A stretch of 6,086 nt of DNA from Chloroflexota bacterium (GTDB lineage Bacteria > Chloroflexota > Dormibacteria > Aeolococcales > Aeolococcaceae), in assembly GCA_003491925.1 (NCBI GenBank), contig DNAU01000317.1:1-6086 (forward strand), read 5' to 3'. Each line of letters starts with the position of its first letter. Position 1 is the stretch's first letter. Below are positions 1 to 5,757 of the stretch, piece after piece. The notes beneath the pieces were generated by a model. The model saw only the letters and a list, made by a program, of their open reading frames with translations, had not been told where the DNA came from and searched no databases. The position numbers and the translations under genes are program-made.

Positions 1-1055
1 ACCGGACCGGAGACCTGTCCGGCCGGGAGGGCGGGAGCGCGGGTGAGGAGATAGCCGGCAGCGGCCCCGACGGCTATCGCGGCCAGGGCCGCTCCTGCGC
101 CGGCCAGGGCGGCCCGCCTCTGCCGGATCAGGATCGCTGCCCAGAGGGGCGCACCGATCACAACAGCGGTCGGGATCTCGAGACCGTGGATGACCCAGAT
201 GGCCAGCACGGCTGCACCCGCCATCAGCGCGCTGGCGACCGTCGATCTCGCCTCGAGGCAGCAGGCCACGGCGAGGATGAGGGGGACCACGAGGGTGGAG
301 TCCACCAGGTAGGGGTAGTCCCCGAATGCCACCCACTGCGCCGGGAAGATCAGGCCGAGGCACAGCAGCGATCCCAGGGCGGCGACCCGCCGGTCGGGGA
401 CCGCGCGATACGCCAGCACAGCGACGCTCAGGGGGAGCAACAGGAGACTGACCAGGGCGAGCGGCAGCATGACGTTGGCAGGGCCTCCAGCCCCGAGCTC
501 GGAGGCCAGCGCATCGGTCGCCTCGAAGGCCGTCTGGGTGCGGACGAATCCGGAGCCGGTTGCCGGAACGGGAACCACGGGAAGGACGTCGCGGTCCTGG
601 ACGATGGTGGCCGCCACGGCGCCGTGCACGGCCGGGTCGGTGGACGGTGGCAGCGCGTCGTTGCGCAGCGCGGTCAGCGTGATGCCGGCCAGCACCAGCC
701 CGGCGATCAGACCGGCGCCAGCAACCGCCCACCCGGGCCCCGGGCGATCGCGTTCCACGGGCAGTGTGGATCCCCGCAAGAGCCGCTGCCGCACCGCGGC
801 GGCCGCGATAAGCACCGCCAGGACAGGGACCACCGTGACCGGCATGAACCCGACATGCACCAGGTGGAGCACCAGCCCGGTGACACCCACCGCAGCCGCG
901 GAGAACCCCGGTGCCGCGGCGAGCCGCTGCACCCAGGGAAGCCGTGGGTCGATGAGTGTCACGACCGCCAGCCCGGGGATGGTCCCGAGGAGCAGGACGA
1001 CGGGGAGGGCGCGGAGAAGCTGGTCGAGGGGCACCGCGCTGATTCTCTGTTCCAT
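1..1055 (-). CDS. Polytopic membrane protein, 5' part only (351 codons, runs off left edge)
   Basis: I translated the minus strand from the ATG at 1055-1053 and found 351 uninterrupted codons to the left edge, so the C-terminus is missing. The protein is very hydrophobic. About ten membrane segments are visible, near residues 12-35, 51-70, 72-89, 109-130, 194-217, 224-244, 254-268, 271-290, 294-310 and 314-337. One long non-membrane loop (about 131-193) contains a D-P-A-V-H stretch (Asp140, His144). A second loop carries G-D-Y-P-Y (Asp246). Many hydrophobic helices with an acidic/His-bearing large first loop recall actinobacterial GT-C-like or DUF6541-type membrane proteins, which are often linked to cell-envelope glycans. 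That is a resemblance in layout, not a family match I can prove. The start is chosen because hydrophobic sequence begins at once; GAGAGG lies just before it but very close (1 nt). It is divergent from the gene at 1320. Confidence 0.72.
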   Translation of the reverse strand, partial: MEQRISAVPLDQLLRALPVVLLLGTIPGLAVVTLIDPRLPWVQRLAAAPGFSAAAVGVTGLVLHLVHVGFMPVTVVPVLAVLIAAAAVRQRLLRGSTLPVERDRPGPGWAVAGAGLIAGLVLAGITLTALRNDALPPSTDPAVHGAVAATIVQDRDVLPVVPVPATGSGFVRTQTAFEATDALASELGAGGPANVMLPLALVSLLLLPLSVAVLAYRAVPDRRVAALGSLLCLGLIFPAQWVAFGDYPYLVDSTLVVPLILAVACCLEARSTVASALMAGAAVLAIWVIHGLEIPTAVVIGAPLWAAILIRQRRAALAGAGAALAAIAVGAAAGYLLTRAPALPAGQVSGP

Positions 1056-1319
1056 GCCTCTCGGGCGCCCGTCTCTGCGCTGAGATGTCACGGTTCGGTT
1101 ACCCTCGTCACCATGACGTGGCGCGGCGAGTTGCGTCTCGCGGTGGGGCCGGGGCTTCCGCACCAGATCGTCACAGGCTCTCGACCCGCCCCATCGCCCA
1201 GGTGGCACCCGACCGGAGAACCTTCTCTCCATCATGTCCGCGCCAGCGCTGGCACCCGATGACGCCTCCCTCGACACCCCTTCGACCTCAGAGCTGGCTC
1301 GAGTGAGAGATCGGTCGAG
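1056..1319. other. Divergent intergenic region (264 bp) with no convincing gene
   Basis: This stretch separates two divergent membrane-protein genes and should hold both of their promoters. I see no good -35/-10 pair for either direction. Visible dyads are CGGGCGCCCG at 1062-1071 and CGTCA-CCA-TGACG at 1106-1118; either could be an operator or chance. Short ORFs crossing it show no recognisable protein. The plus-strand frame of the 1320 gene is open back to a stop at 1260-1262, but no better start was seen there. Confidence 0.5.
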
Positions 1320-2747
1320 GTGAGCCTCAGGGCAGTGCCCCACGGAGGCCCGCTGGGACTGGGCGGTGAGTTCCTCGGCTCCGGTCTCTGCTGCCTTGCG
1401 CTGGCAGCCCTCGCCATCGGGGTGATGCAGGCCTTCGGCGCTCTGACCGACGCGGCGCTGCTCCTGGTGGCCGCCTCACTGGTGCTGGCGGTGATGGCGC
1501 TGAAGACCGGCCTGCGGATGGCTGGTCGGGCCTGGTGGGTCGTGGCCACCGTCATCGTCGGCCTCACCAACTTGCTATACCCGCGCCTCGGCGGGCCCTT
1601 CGCGTACCACGTGGGTGCCCAGGTGGCCCTGGCCCTGGCGTTGACGGCGACCGCCGGGGCCGCGTGCGTGCTGCGCCCCGGCCGTGCCGCCCTGGCGCTG
1701 TTGGGGGCCGCGACGCTCTGCCTTCTCGGACTGATGGCGGTCACCTGGAATTGGGGGGCCGACCGGATCGACGTCTTCACCGCTGTGAGCGGGGCGACCG
1801 CCGCGCTCCTCCACGGGGCCAACCCCTACGGCCCGGTTTTCTCGATGAACATCCCCCAGTACCCCGGGCTTGTGCACGCGCACTTTGTCTACGGCCCCAT
1901 CGTCCCGGTGCTGGCCGCGCTGGGATGGCTGGTCGGCGACATCCGGGTGATGTCGGTTGCCGCCCTGGGGGTCACCTTCGCCGGATTGTGGTTGCTGGCA
2001 CGTCAGGGTGGTCATCGCTTCGATGCGCACCGGGTGGTGGCCCTGGCGATCGCCTCGCCGTTCAACGTCGGGATGGTCAATCGAAGCTGGGTCGAGGTCT
2101 ACATCGGGGCCGGTGTGGTCATGTGGCTGGCCTTGCGCGGACTCCGTCGGCGCCTGGCCATCGCCTGTCTCGGGGTGGCGCTGCTGGTCAACCCCCTCAC
2201 CCCTCTGGTGCTGCTGCCCGCGTTCCTCTGGTCACGGCGAGCCCGGCGCGAGATGGTGGCCGCAGCCATCGGCGCCGCGATCTTCGCGCTGCCCTTCGTC
2301 CTCATCACCGGCGTGGGTCCGTTCTTCTCCGCCGTCATCGGGTTCCAGCTTTCGCTGCCGACCTGGCCCGGCGCTCTGACAGTCACCGCATTCACCTTGC
2401 AATCCTGGCATCTGGCTCTGTCCTCGTTGGTGACCGTCATGGTGGTGCTGATCGCCCTTGTGGTCATCGGCTGGCGCGGCCGCCCGCACTCTCTCGGGGA
2501 CCTCGCGGTGCAGGCGGCCGTGCTGCTCCTGGCCACCTTCCTGTTCGCCAAGTTGGCCTTCCTCAACGAGTATTACCTGGCCGCTGCGATGCTGGTCACC
2601 GGCCTCGCTGGGGTCGGAGTCGCGCTCCCGTCTGGCGACGTGTCCCTCCCCGACGTGCGCGCGCTGGGCCGCCTCGTCCCCGGGTGGAGGCCGCTCCGGC
2701 CGGCGGATTCGACGGTCGATGGCGCCGGCACCGCCCCCCTCGGATGA
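1320..2747 (+). CDS. Polytopic membrane protein, GT-C/GT87 (DUF2029)-like, putative glycosyltransferase
   Basis: This is a 475-residue integral membrane protein with about 11-13 hydrophobic segments, for example near 17-40, 43-60, 71-87, 98-117, 122-143, 208-226, 258-275, 279-303, 311-331, 362-384 and 395-435. A hydrophilic first large loop has acidic residues (Asp147, Asp150) followed by L-L-H-G-A-N-P-Y (Gly166-Tyr170) and Y-G-P-I-V-P near 191-196. It is followed later by N-P-L-T-P near 291-295 and a C-terminal F-A-K-L-A-F-L-N-E-Y-Y near 409-419. The G-x-N-P-Y loop with a following Y-x-P motif is typical of GT87/DUF2029 proteins, which use polyprenyl-phosphate sugars on the outer face of the membrane. 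The specific sugar and acceptor cannot be told. The start is GTG with only GAGAGA about 9 nt upstream, so a slightly later start is possible. The short C-terminal tail (about 440-475) is polar. No strong terminator follows it. Confidence 0.75.
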   Translation: MSLRAVPHGGPLGLGGEFLGSGLCCLALAALAIGVMQAFGALTDAALLLVAASLVLAVMALKTGLRMAGRAWWVVATVIVGLTNLLYPRLGGPFAYHVGAQVALALALTATAGAACVLRPGRAALALLGAATLCLLGLMAVTWNWGADRIDVFTAVSGATAALLHGANPYGPVFSMNIPQYPGLVHAHFVYGPIVPVLAALGWLVGDIRVMSVAALGVTFAGLWLLARQGGHRFDAHRVVALAIASPFNVGMVNRSWVEVYIGAGVVMWLALRGLRRRLAIACLGVALLVNPLTPLVLLPAFLWSRRARREMVAAAIGAAIFALPFVLITGVGPFFSAVIGFQLSLPTWPGALTVTAFTLQSWHLALSSLVTVMVVLIALVVIGWRGRPHSLGDLAVQAAVLLLATFLFAKLAFLNEYYLAAAMLVTGLAGVGVALPSGDVSLPDVRALGRLVPGWRPLRPADSTVDGAGTAPLG

Positions 2748-2798
2748 GCCTCTGGCTCTGGTAGCCGTCAGCCCCGGCCGACGTGGCCCGCCCTCGTC

Positions 2799-2810
2799 TC
2801 ACGATCGTGA
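2799..2810. promoter_or_regulatory. Perfect 12-bp palindrome, candidate operator
   Basis: TCACGATCGTGA is a perfect dyad whose right edge is 11 bp upstream of the -35 box of the ilv promoter. The position suits an activator or repressor site for the operon. No regulator gene is in the window and I cannot assign the site to a known family. A chance palindrome in GC-rich DNA is possible. Confidence 0.35.
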
Positions 2811-2821
2811 CCCGGGCTCGG

Positions 2822-2851
2822 TTGACGCCGCAACCGGCCGCACGGTATGCT
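2822..2851 (+). promoter_or_regulatory. Sigma70-type promoter of the ilv operon
   Basis: TTGACG (2822-2827) and TATGCT (2846-2851) are separated by 18 bp. They match the -35 consensus TTGACA at five of six positions and the actinobacterial TAnnnT -10 form. They sit in an otherwise AT-poor region. Expected transcription starts fall at about 2857-2862, that is 1 to 6 nt before the leader-peptide ATG at 2863. This would make the leader mRNA essentially leaderless. Confidence 0.72.
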
Positions 2852-2862
2852 CCGGGGCCACG

Positions 2863-2955
2863 ATGACCTACGCCGCCGTTCTGGTACTGCTGCTGGGCCT
2901 GCTCCTGATTAGGGGCGGGGCTTCCAGGCTTCAGGCCGGGTCGGTGCGCAGGTAG
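2863..2955 (+). CDS. ilv operon leader peptide (30 aa, Val/Leu/Ile-rich)
   Basis: The ATG at 2863 opens a 30-codon frame ending at TAG 2953-2955. Residues 6-16 read V-L-V-L-L-L-G-L-L-L-I, so ten of eleven consecutive codons specify branched-chain amino acids and all three are represented. The run includes A/T-ending codons (GTT, GTA, ATT) in a genome that strongly prefers G/C-ending ones, which may sharpen stalling. The second half is Arg/Gly/Ser-rich and has no obvious function as protein. No Shine-Dalgarno is present, and the promoter places the 5' end almost at the ATG, so leaderless initiation is inferred. Known BCAA operon leader peptides work by ribosome stalling when charged tRNA is scarce. 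The peptide lies between the promoter and an intrinsic terminator, upstream of ilvBNC, exactly as such a device requires. Confidence 0.85.
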   Translation: MTYAAVLVLLLGLLLIRGGASRLQAGSVRR

Positions 2956-2981
2956 GCCACCAGAACAGACCGGAACAAGCC

Positions 2982-3018
2982 AAGGGGCCCCCTCCCAGGA
3001 GGGGGCCCCTTCTTTTGT
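2982..3018 (+). terminator. Intrinsic terminator of the ilv attenuator
   Basis: A perfect 13-bp stem pairs 2982-2994 with 2999-3011, closing a CCAG tetraloop. It is followed directly by CTTTTGT, the most T-rich run nearby. It lies 26 nt after the leader-peptide stop and 27 nt before the next ATG. There is no gene end just before it except the leader peptide, so its role must be conditional termination rather than the end of an upstream gene. Confidence 0.88.
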
Positions 3019-3032
3019 ATCCGGATCCGAGC

Positions 3033-3038
3033 AGGAGG
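3033..3038 (+). promoter_or_regulatory. Consensus Shine-Dalgarno of the 94-codon ORF
   Basis: A full AGGAGG lies 7 nt before the ATG at 3046. It is the strongest ribosome binding site in the window and the main reason to believe that the unrecognised ORF is translated. Confidence 0.75.
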
Positions 3039-3045
3039 CAGAGGC

Positions 3046-3330
3046 ATGACCAGCAACGGACAGGGACCGAGCCCGCAGCCAGGGGGCGGCGCGACGCACC
3101 GCTCAGGCCGGGGGCATGGCGCGCGCCGGCGCGACGCCGGCTCGCCGTGGGGCCTGCTCGCGGCCGCCTCTCATCGCGATCGCGCCACCACCCCGGTGAA
3201 CCGGGGCCGCCGGGAGAGGGCGCTTGCGTGGACCGCCCGCCGCGCGGGCACCACGCGGCCGGCCCGGCCGAGCCACGGTGACCCCGGTGCTGACTTCGTC
3301 CTCCAGGCCATGCAGCGGGCCTTCCAGTGA
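3046..3330 (+). CDS. Unrecognised small Arg-rich protein, first cistron of the ilv operon
   Basis: This is a 94-residue ORF that I do not recognise. It starts at ATG 7 nt after a perfect AGGAGG and ends at TGA 3328-3330, overlapping the GTG start of ilvB (GTGA). It therefore fills the whole gap between the attenuator terminator and ilvB. The protein is rich in Gly, Ala and Arg, with 16 Arg, no Lys, 4 His and only 5 acidic residues; it has no membrane segment or signal peptide. About the first 35 residues look disordered. Two Trp (Trp35, Trp66) lie in the middle, and the C-terminus (A-D-F-V-L-Q-A-M-Q-R-A-F-Q) could form a short amphipathic helix. About 87% of its codons end in G or C, as expected for a real gene here. 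Roles to consider are feeding ribosomes to the poorly primed ilvB start, or a small AHAS partner; both are inference. A non-functional upstream ORF is possible. Confidence 0.62.
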   Translation: MTSNGQGPSPQPGGGATHRSGRGHGARRRDAGSPWGLLAAASHRDRATTPVNRGRRERALAWTARRAGTTRPARPSHGDPGADFVLQAMQRAFQ

Positions 3331-5081
3331 CCACCACCCCGACGCTGACCGCCGCGGCCCCCGCGCCGCCCGTCGCGAGCCCCGACGGCTCGCCCGCCCG
3401 GCGCCTGACCGGAGCCGAGATCTGCCTCGAGTCCCTGATCCGCGAGGGTGTCGACACCATTTTCGGGTACCCCGGCGGGGCCAACCTCTGGCTCTACCGC
3501 CGTCTCCCCGAGTACCCGCAGCTCCACCACATCCTGGTCCGCCACGAGCAGGCCGCCGCCCACGCCGCCGACGGCTACGCCCGCAGCCGCCGCGGCGCGG
3601 TGGGGGTGTGCTTCGCGACCAGCGGACCGGGCGCGCTCAACCTGGTCACCGGGCTCGGCACCGCTTACGCCGACTCCGTCCCGGTGGTGGCCATCACCGG
3701 TCAGGTGGCCGTCGCGGCCATCGGCACCGACAGCTTCCAGGAGTCGGACGTGATCGGCTCCACCATGTCGGTGGTGAAGCACTCCTACCTGGTGACGCGG
3801 GTGGAGGACATCGCCCCCACCATCAAGGAGGCCTTCCACGTCGCCCGCTCCGGCCGTCCCGGCCCGGTGGTCATCGACTTCCCCAAGGACCTCCAGGCCG
3901 CGGTCACCGAGTTCAACTACCCCGAGGAGCCGGTCCGGCTCCGCTCCTTCCCGGCGCCGCCGGCGCCCGACCCCGCCAAGCTCGCCCGCATCGCCGAACT
4001 GATCAAGCAGGCGAAGCGGCCGGTGATGCTGATCGGGCGCGGGGTGCTCATCTCCGGGGCCGAGGAGGAGGTGCTGGAGCTGGCCCACCGGGCCCACATC
4101 CCGGTCGGCTGGACCCTGCTCGGCACCGGGGCGTTCCCGCTCCAGGATCCGATGGCGCTCCAGATGGTCGGCTTCATGGGCGCCGGCTACACCAACAAGG
4201 CGGTCTGCGAGGCGGATGTGCTGATGATGGTGGGGATGCGCTGCGACGACCGGGTGACCACCCGTCTGGACTCCTTCGCGCCCCGCGTCGAGCACCTCAT
4301 CCACATCGACATCGACCCCGCGGAGATCGGCAAGAGCGTGGTCCCCCACGTCTCGGTGGTCGCCGACGCCAAGACCGCGATTGGTCAGCTCCTCCCCTTG
4401 GTGGGGCCCAAGCGCGAGCACGAGTGGCTGACCCAGATCGACCAGTGGCGGGAGGAGCACCCGGTCCACTACGTGAAACGACCGGGCTTCCTGCAGCCCC
4501 AGGAGGTGCTGGAGGAGATGTACACGCGCTGCCACGACGAGGCGATCGTGATCGCCGACGTCGGCAACAACCAGATCTGGTCGGCGCTCTGGTTCAACTA
4601 CGCCAAGCCCGGGCGCTTCCTCAACTCCGGGGGGATGGGGACCATGGGCTACGCGTTCCCCGCCTCCATGGGGGTCAGGCTCAGCAACCCCGATCGCACC
4701 GTCTTCTGCGTCACCGGCGACGGCGGCTTCCTGATGAACATGCAGGAGATGGCGACCATGGTCGAGAACCAGATCGACGTCAAGGTCATCATCCTCAACA
4801 ACAACTCGCTGGGCATGGTCCGCCAGTTCCAGGACGACTTCTACGACGGCGTGCAGAGCGCGGTCCAGCTCAGCTGCACCCCCGACTACGTGAAGCTCGG
4901 CGAGGCCTTCGGCATGAAGGCGCTCCGCACCAACCGCGCCGAGGATGTGGGGCCGATGCTCGACCAGGCCCTCGCCCACCGGGGACCGGTGCTGCTCGCC
5001 TTCGACATCGACCCCCGGGCCAACGTCTACCCCATCGTCCCCCTCGGCAAGGGGATGCTCGACTTCGTGGAGGCCAGCTGA
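3327..5081 (+). CDS. ilvB: Acetohydroxyacid (acetolactate) synthase, large catalytic subunit
   Basis: The 584-residue ThDP/FAD enzyme condenses two pyruvates to 2-acetolactate, or pyruvate plus 2-oxobutyrate to 2-aceto-2-hydroxybutyrate. This is the first shared step of Val/Leu/Ile synthesis, in the cytoplasm. The pyrimidine-binding domain spans about 28-195, with F-G-Y-P-G-G (46-51) and catalytic Glu74 in R-H-E-Q. The central domain spans about 215-350, ending near R-C-D-D-R-V-T. The pyrophosphate domain follows, with G-D-G at 464-466 and N-N-N at 491-493 forming the ThDP/Mg motif. Length is normal for the family. The first 27 residues are a low-complexity Ala/Pro extension. The start is GTG overlapping the previous stop; only a weak GCGGG lies upstream, so translational coupling is likely. 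Several residues lining the herbicide and substrate channel are unusual: Ala128, Ser136, Phe501 and Leu573. The adjoining ilvN and ilvC support AHAS over other ThDP enzymes. Confidence 0.95.
   Translation: MTTTPTLTAAAPAPPVASPDGSPARRLTGAEICLESLIREGVDTIFGYPGGANLWLYRRLPEYPQLHHILVRHEQAAAHAADGYARSRRGAVGVCFATSGPGALNLVTGLGTAYADSVPVVAITGQVAVAAIGTDSFQESDVIGSTMSVVKHSYLVTRVEDIAPTIKEAFHVARSGRPGPVVIDFPKDLQAAVTEFNYPEEPVRLRSFPAPPAPDPAKLARIAELIKQAKRPVMLIGRGVLISGAEEEVLELAHRAHIPVGWTLLGTGAFPLQDPMALQMVGFMGAGYTNKAVCEADVLMMVGMRCDDRVTTRLDSFAPRVEHLIHIDIDPAEIGKSVVPHVSVVADAKTAIGQLLPLVGPKREHEWLTQIDQWREEHPVHYVKRPGFLQPQEVLEEMYTRCHDEAIVIADVGNNQIWSALWFNYAKPGRFLNSGGMGTMGYAFPASMGVRLSNPDRTVFCVTGDGGFLMNMQEMATMVENQIDVKVIILNNNSLGMVRQFQDDFYDGVQSAVQLSCTPDYVKLGEAFGMKALRTNRAEDVGPMLDQALAHRGPVLLAFDIDPRANVYPIVPLGKGMLDFVEAS
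5069..5073 (+). promoter_or_regulatory. Shine-Dalgarno of ilvN inside the end of ilvB
   Basis: GGAGG lies 7 nt before the ilvN ATG at 5081, within the last codons of ilvB. It fixes the ilvN start and allows independent initiation in addition to coupling through the TGATG overlap. Confidence 0.75.
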
Positions 5082-5662
5082 TGAACCCGAGCCGTCTGCT
5101 CTCGGTCCTGGTCGAGAACCGGCCCGGCGTGCTCAATCGGGTGGCCTCGATGATCCGCCGGCGTGGATTCAACATCGACTCTCTCTCGGTCGGTCCGACC
5201 GAGGACGGATCGGTGTCCCGGATGACCATCGCCGTCCACGTGGGCCGCCAGCAGGCGGAGCAGGCCACCAAGCAGCTGTCCAAGCTGATCGATGTGATCA
5301 CCATCGAGGACATCACCGAGCTGCGCAACGTCTCCCACGAGCTGCTGCTGATCCGGATGAACGCGCCGCTGGGGCAGCGCACCGAGCTACTTCAAGTGGT
5401 CAACGTCTTCCTGGGACGCATCGTGGACATCGCCTCGAGCTCGATGATCATCGAGGTGACCGGAACCACCGAGAAGATCGACAACTTCGTCGAGCTGATG
5501 CGCCCGTTCGGGATCAAGGAGGTGGCCCGCAGCGGGGCGGTGGCCCTGGTGCGTGGCGATCAGGTCGGCATCAGCCTCCCCGACCTGGACGAGGAGTCGG
5601 CGGGCGGCAGCCGGCCCGCCCTGGCGCTCGCCGCCGGCGCCGACACGACAGGGGACATCTAG
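5081..5662 (+). CDS. ilvN: Acetolactate synthase small (regulatory) subunit
   Basis: The 193-residue subunit binds and activates IlvB and carries the valine feedback site. An N-terminal ACT domain (about 4-77) begins [12 protein letters not shown] and continues R-R-G-F-N-I-D-S-L. The C-terminal small-subunit domain (about 84-162) ends in [13 protein letters not shown]. Gly16 and Asn31 align with E. coli IlvH Gly14 and Asn29, whose mutation gives valine resistance, so feedback inhibition is probably intact. A polar, Ala/Gly-rich tail of about 30 residues follows the point where E. coli IlvH ends. The ATG overlaps the ilvB stop by one base (TGATG) and has its own GGAGG, so the two subunits should be made in step. 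Also called ilvH in some genomes. Confidence 0.95.
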   Translation: MNPSRLLSVLVENRPGVLNRVASMIRRRGFNIDSLSVGPTEDGSVSRMTIAVHVGRQQAEQATKQLSKLIDVITIEDITELRNVSHELLLIRMNAPLGQRTELLQVVNVFLGRIVDIASSSMIIEVTGTTEKIDNFVELMRPFGIKEVARSGAVALVRGDQVGISLPDLDEESAGGSRPALALAAGADTTGDI

Positions 5663-5757
5663 TGCAAGGCAGAATCCACGCCGTGATCGCGTCCACTGGC
5701 CCTCACCGGGATCCGGCGGCCGCACCCCAGGCCCACCGGAGGGAGACCCCGCGATGA
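5662..5757 (+). CDS. Possible 31-codon micro-ORF bridging ilvN and ilvC
   Basis: A GTG that overlaps the ilvN stop (TAGTG) opens 31 codons that end at TGA 5755-5757, overlapping the ilvC ATG (ATGA). AGGGGA lies 6 nt before the GTG. The peptide starts [11 protein letters not shown] and becomes Pro/Ala/Arg/His-rich; it is not recognised. The geometry would carry ribosomes from ilvN into ilvC, but ilvC has its own ribosome binding site. An open frame of this size is easily a chance event in GC-rich DNA, so the call is weak. If it is not translated, this is simply the ilvN-ilvC spacer, and I see no terminator or promoter in it. Confidence 0.28.
   Translation: MQGRIHAVIASTGPHRDPAAAPQAHRRETPR

Larger units (their letters stand above)
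2857..3018 (+). promoter_or_regulatory. Ribosome-mediated transcription attenuator (BCAA-responsive)
   Basis: Three mutually exclusive RNA pairings can be drawn by hand. The protector hairpin pairs 2898-2906 with 2911-2919 (nine pairs, two of them G-U) around a GAUU loop, exactly over the last Leu-Leu-Leu-Ile control codons. The antiterminator pairs 2917-2931 with 2977-2991 (13 of 15 positions, two of them G-U, one 2x2 internal loop). The terminator pairs 2982-2994 with 2999-3011. The antiterminator shares 2917-2919 with the protector and 2982-2991 with the terminator. A ribosome stalled on the control codons would open the protector, free 2917-2931 and block termination. With ample Val/Leu/Ile the ribosome reaches the stop at 2953, between the two antiterminator arms, and the terminator forms. 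Base pairs are seen directly; the regulatory logic is inferred from known leader attenuators. Confidence 0.78.

Noticed and set aside
186..1262. 358-codon plus-strand open frame in the left part
   Set aside because: Low-complexity Gln/Gly/Arg/His composition. The opposite strand encodes a coherent multi-spanning membrane protein with proper hydrophobic periodicity.
1535..2764. 409-codon plus-strand frame overlapping the GT-C-like gene
   Set aside because: Arg/Pro/Gly-rich shadow of the 1320-2747 gene, without hydrophobic segments or motifs.
2754..2766. Possible terminator hairpin after the 1320-2747 gene (GGCT...AGCC)
   Set aside because: Only a 4-bp stem with no following T run, so it is not supportable as a terminator.
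2857..3018. T-box riboswitch as an alternative reading of the ilv leader
   Set aside because: No T-box consensus (AGGGUGGNACCGCG-like) and no specifier-loop architecture seen; the Val/Leu/Ile-rich leader peptide explains the terminator better.
3125..3141. GCCGGC-GCGAC-GCCGGC hairpin inside the 94-codon ORF
   Set aside because: Short GC-only stem with no T-tract; common by chance at this base composition and not placed to affect a start codon.
3175..3184. CGCGATCGCG palindrome (HIP1-like core)
   Set aside because: The longer palindrome occurs only once that I noticed, inside a coding frame, and is expected by chance in such GC-rich DNA.
3321..3332. Programmed frameshift joining the 94-codon ORF to ilvB
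   Set aside because: No slippery sequence is seen at CAGTGA, and IlvB already has a full-length N-terminus from its own GTG.
3171..4979. 602-codon open frame on the minus strand opposite ilvB
   Set aside because: It is a GC-bias shadow of ilvB: His/Gly/Asp/Val/Arg-rich with no recognisable domain, and it lies opposite a well-conserved gene.
3224..5662. 812-codon plus-strand frame that looks like a long fusion with IlvN
   Set aside because: Only the part from ATG 5081 is real (ilvN). The upstream portion is an Arg/Pro/Gly-rich out-of-frame reading of ilvB.
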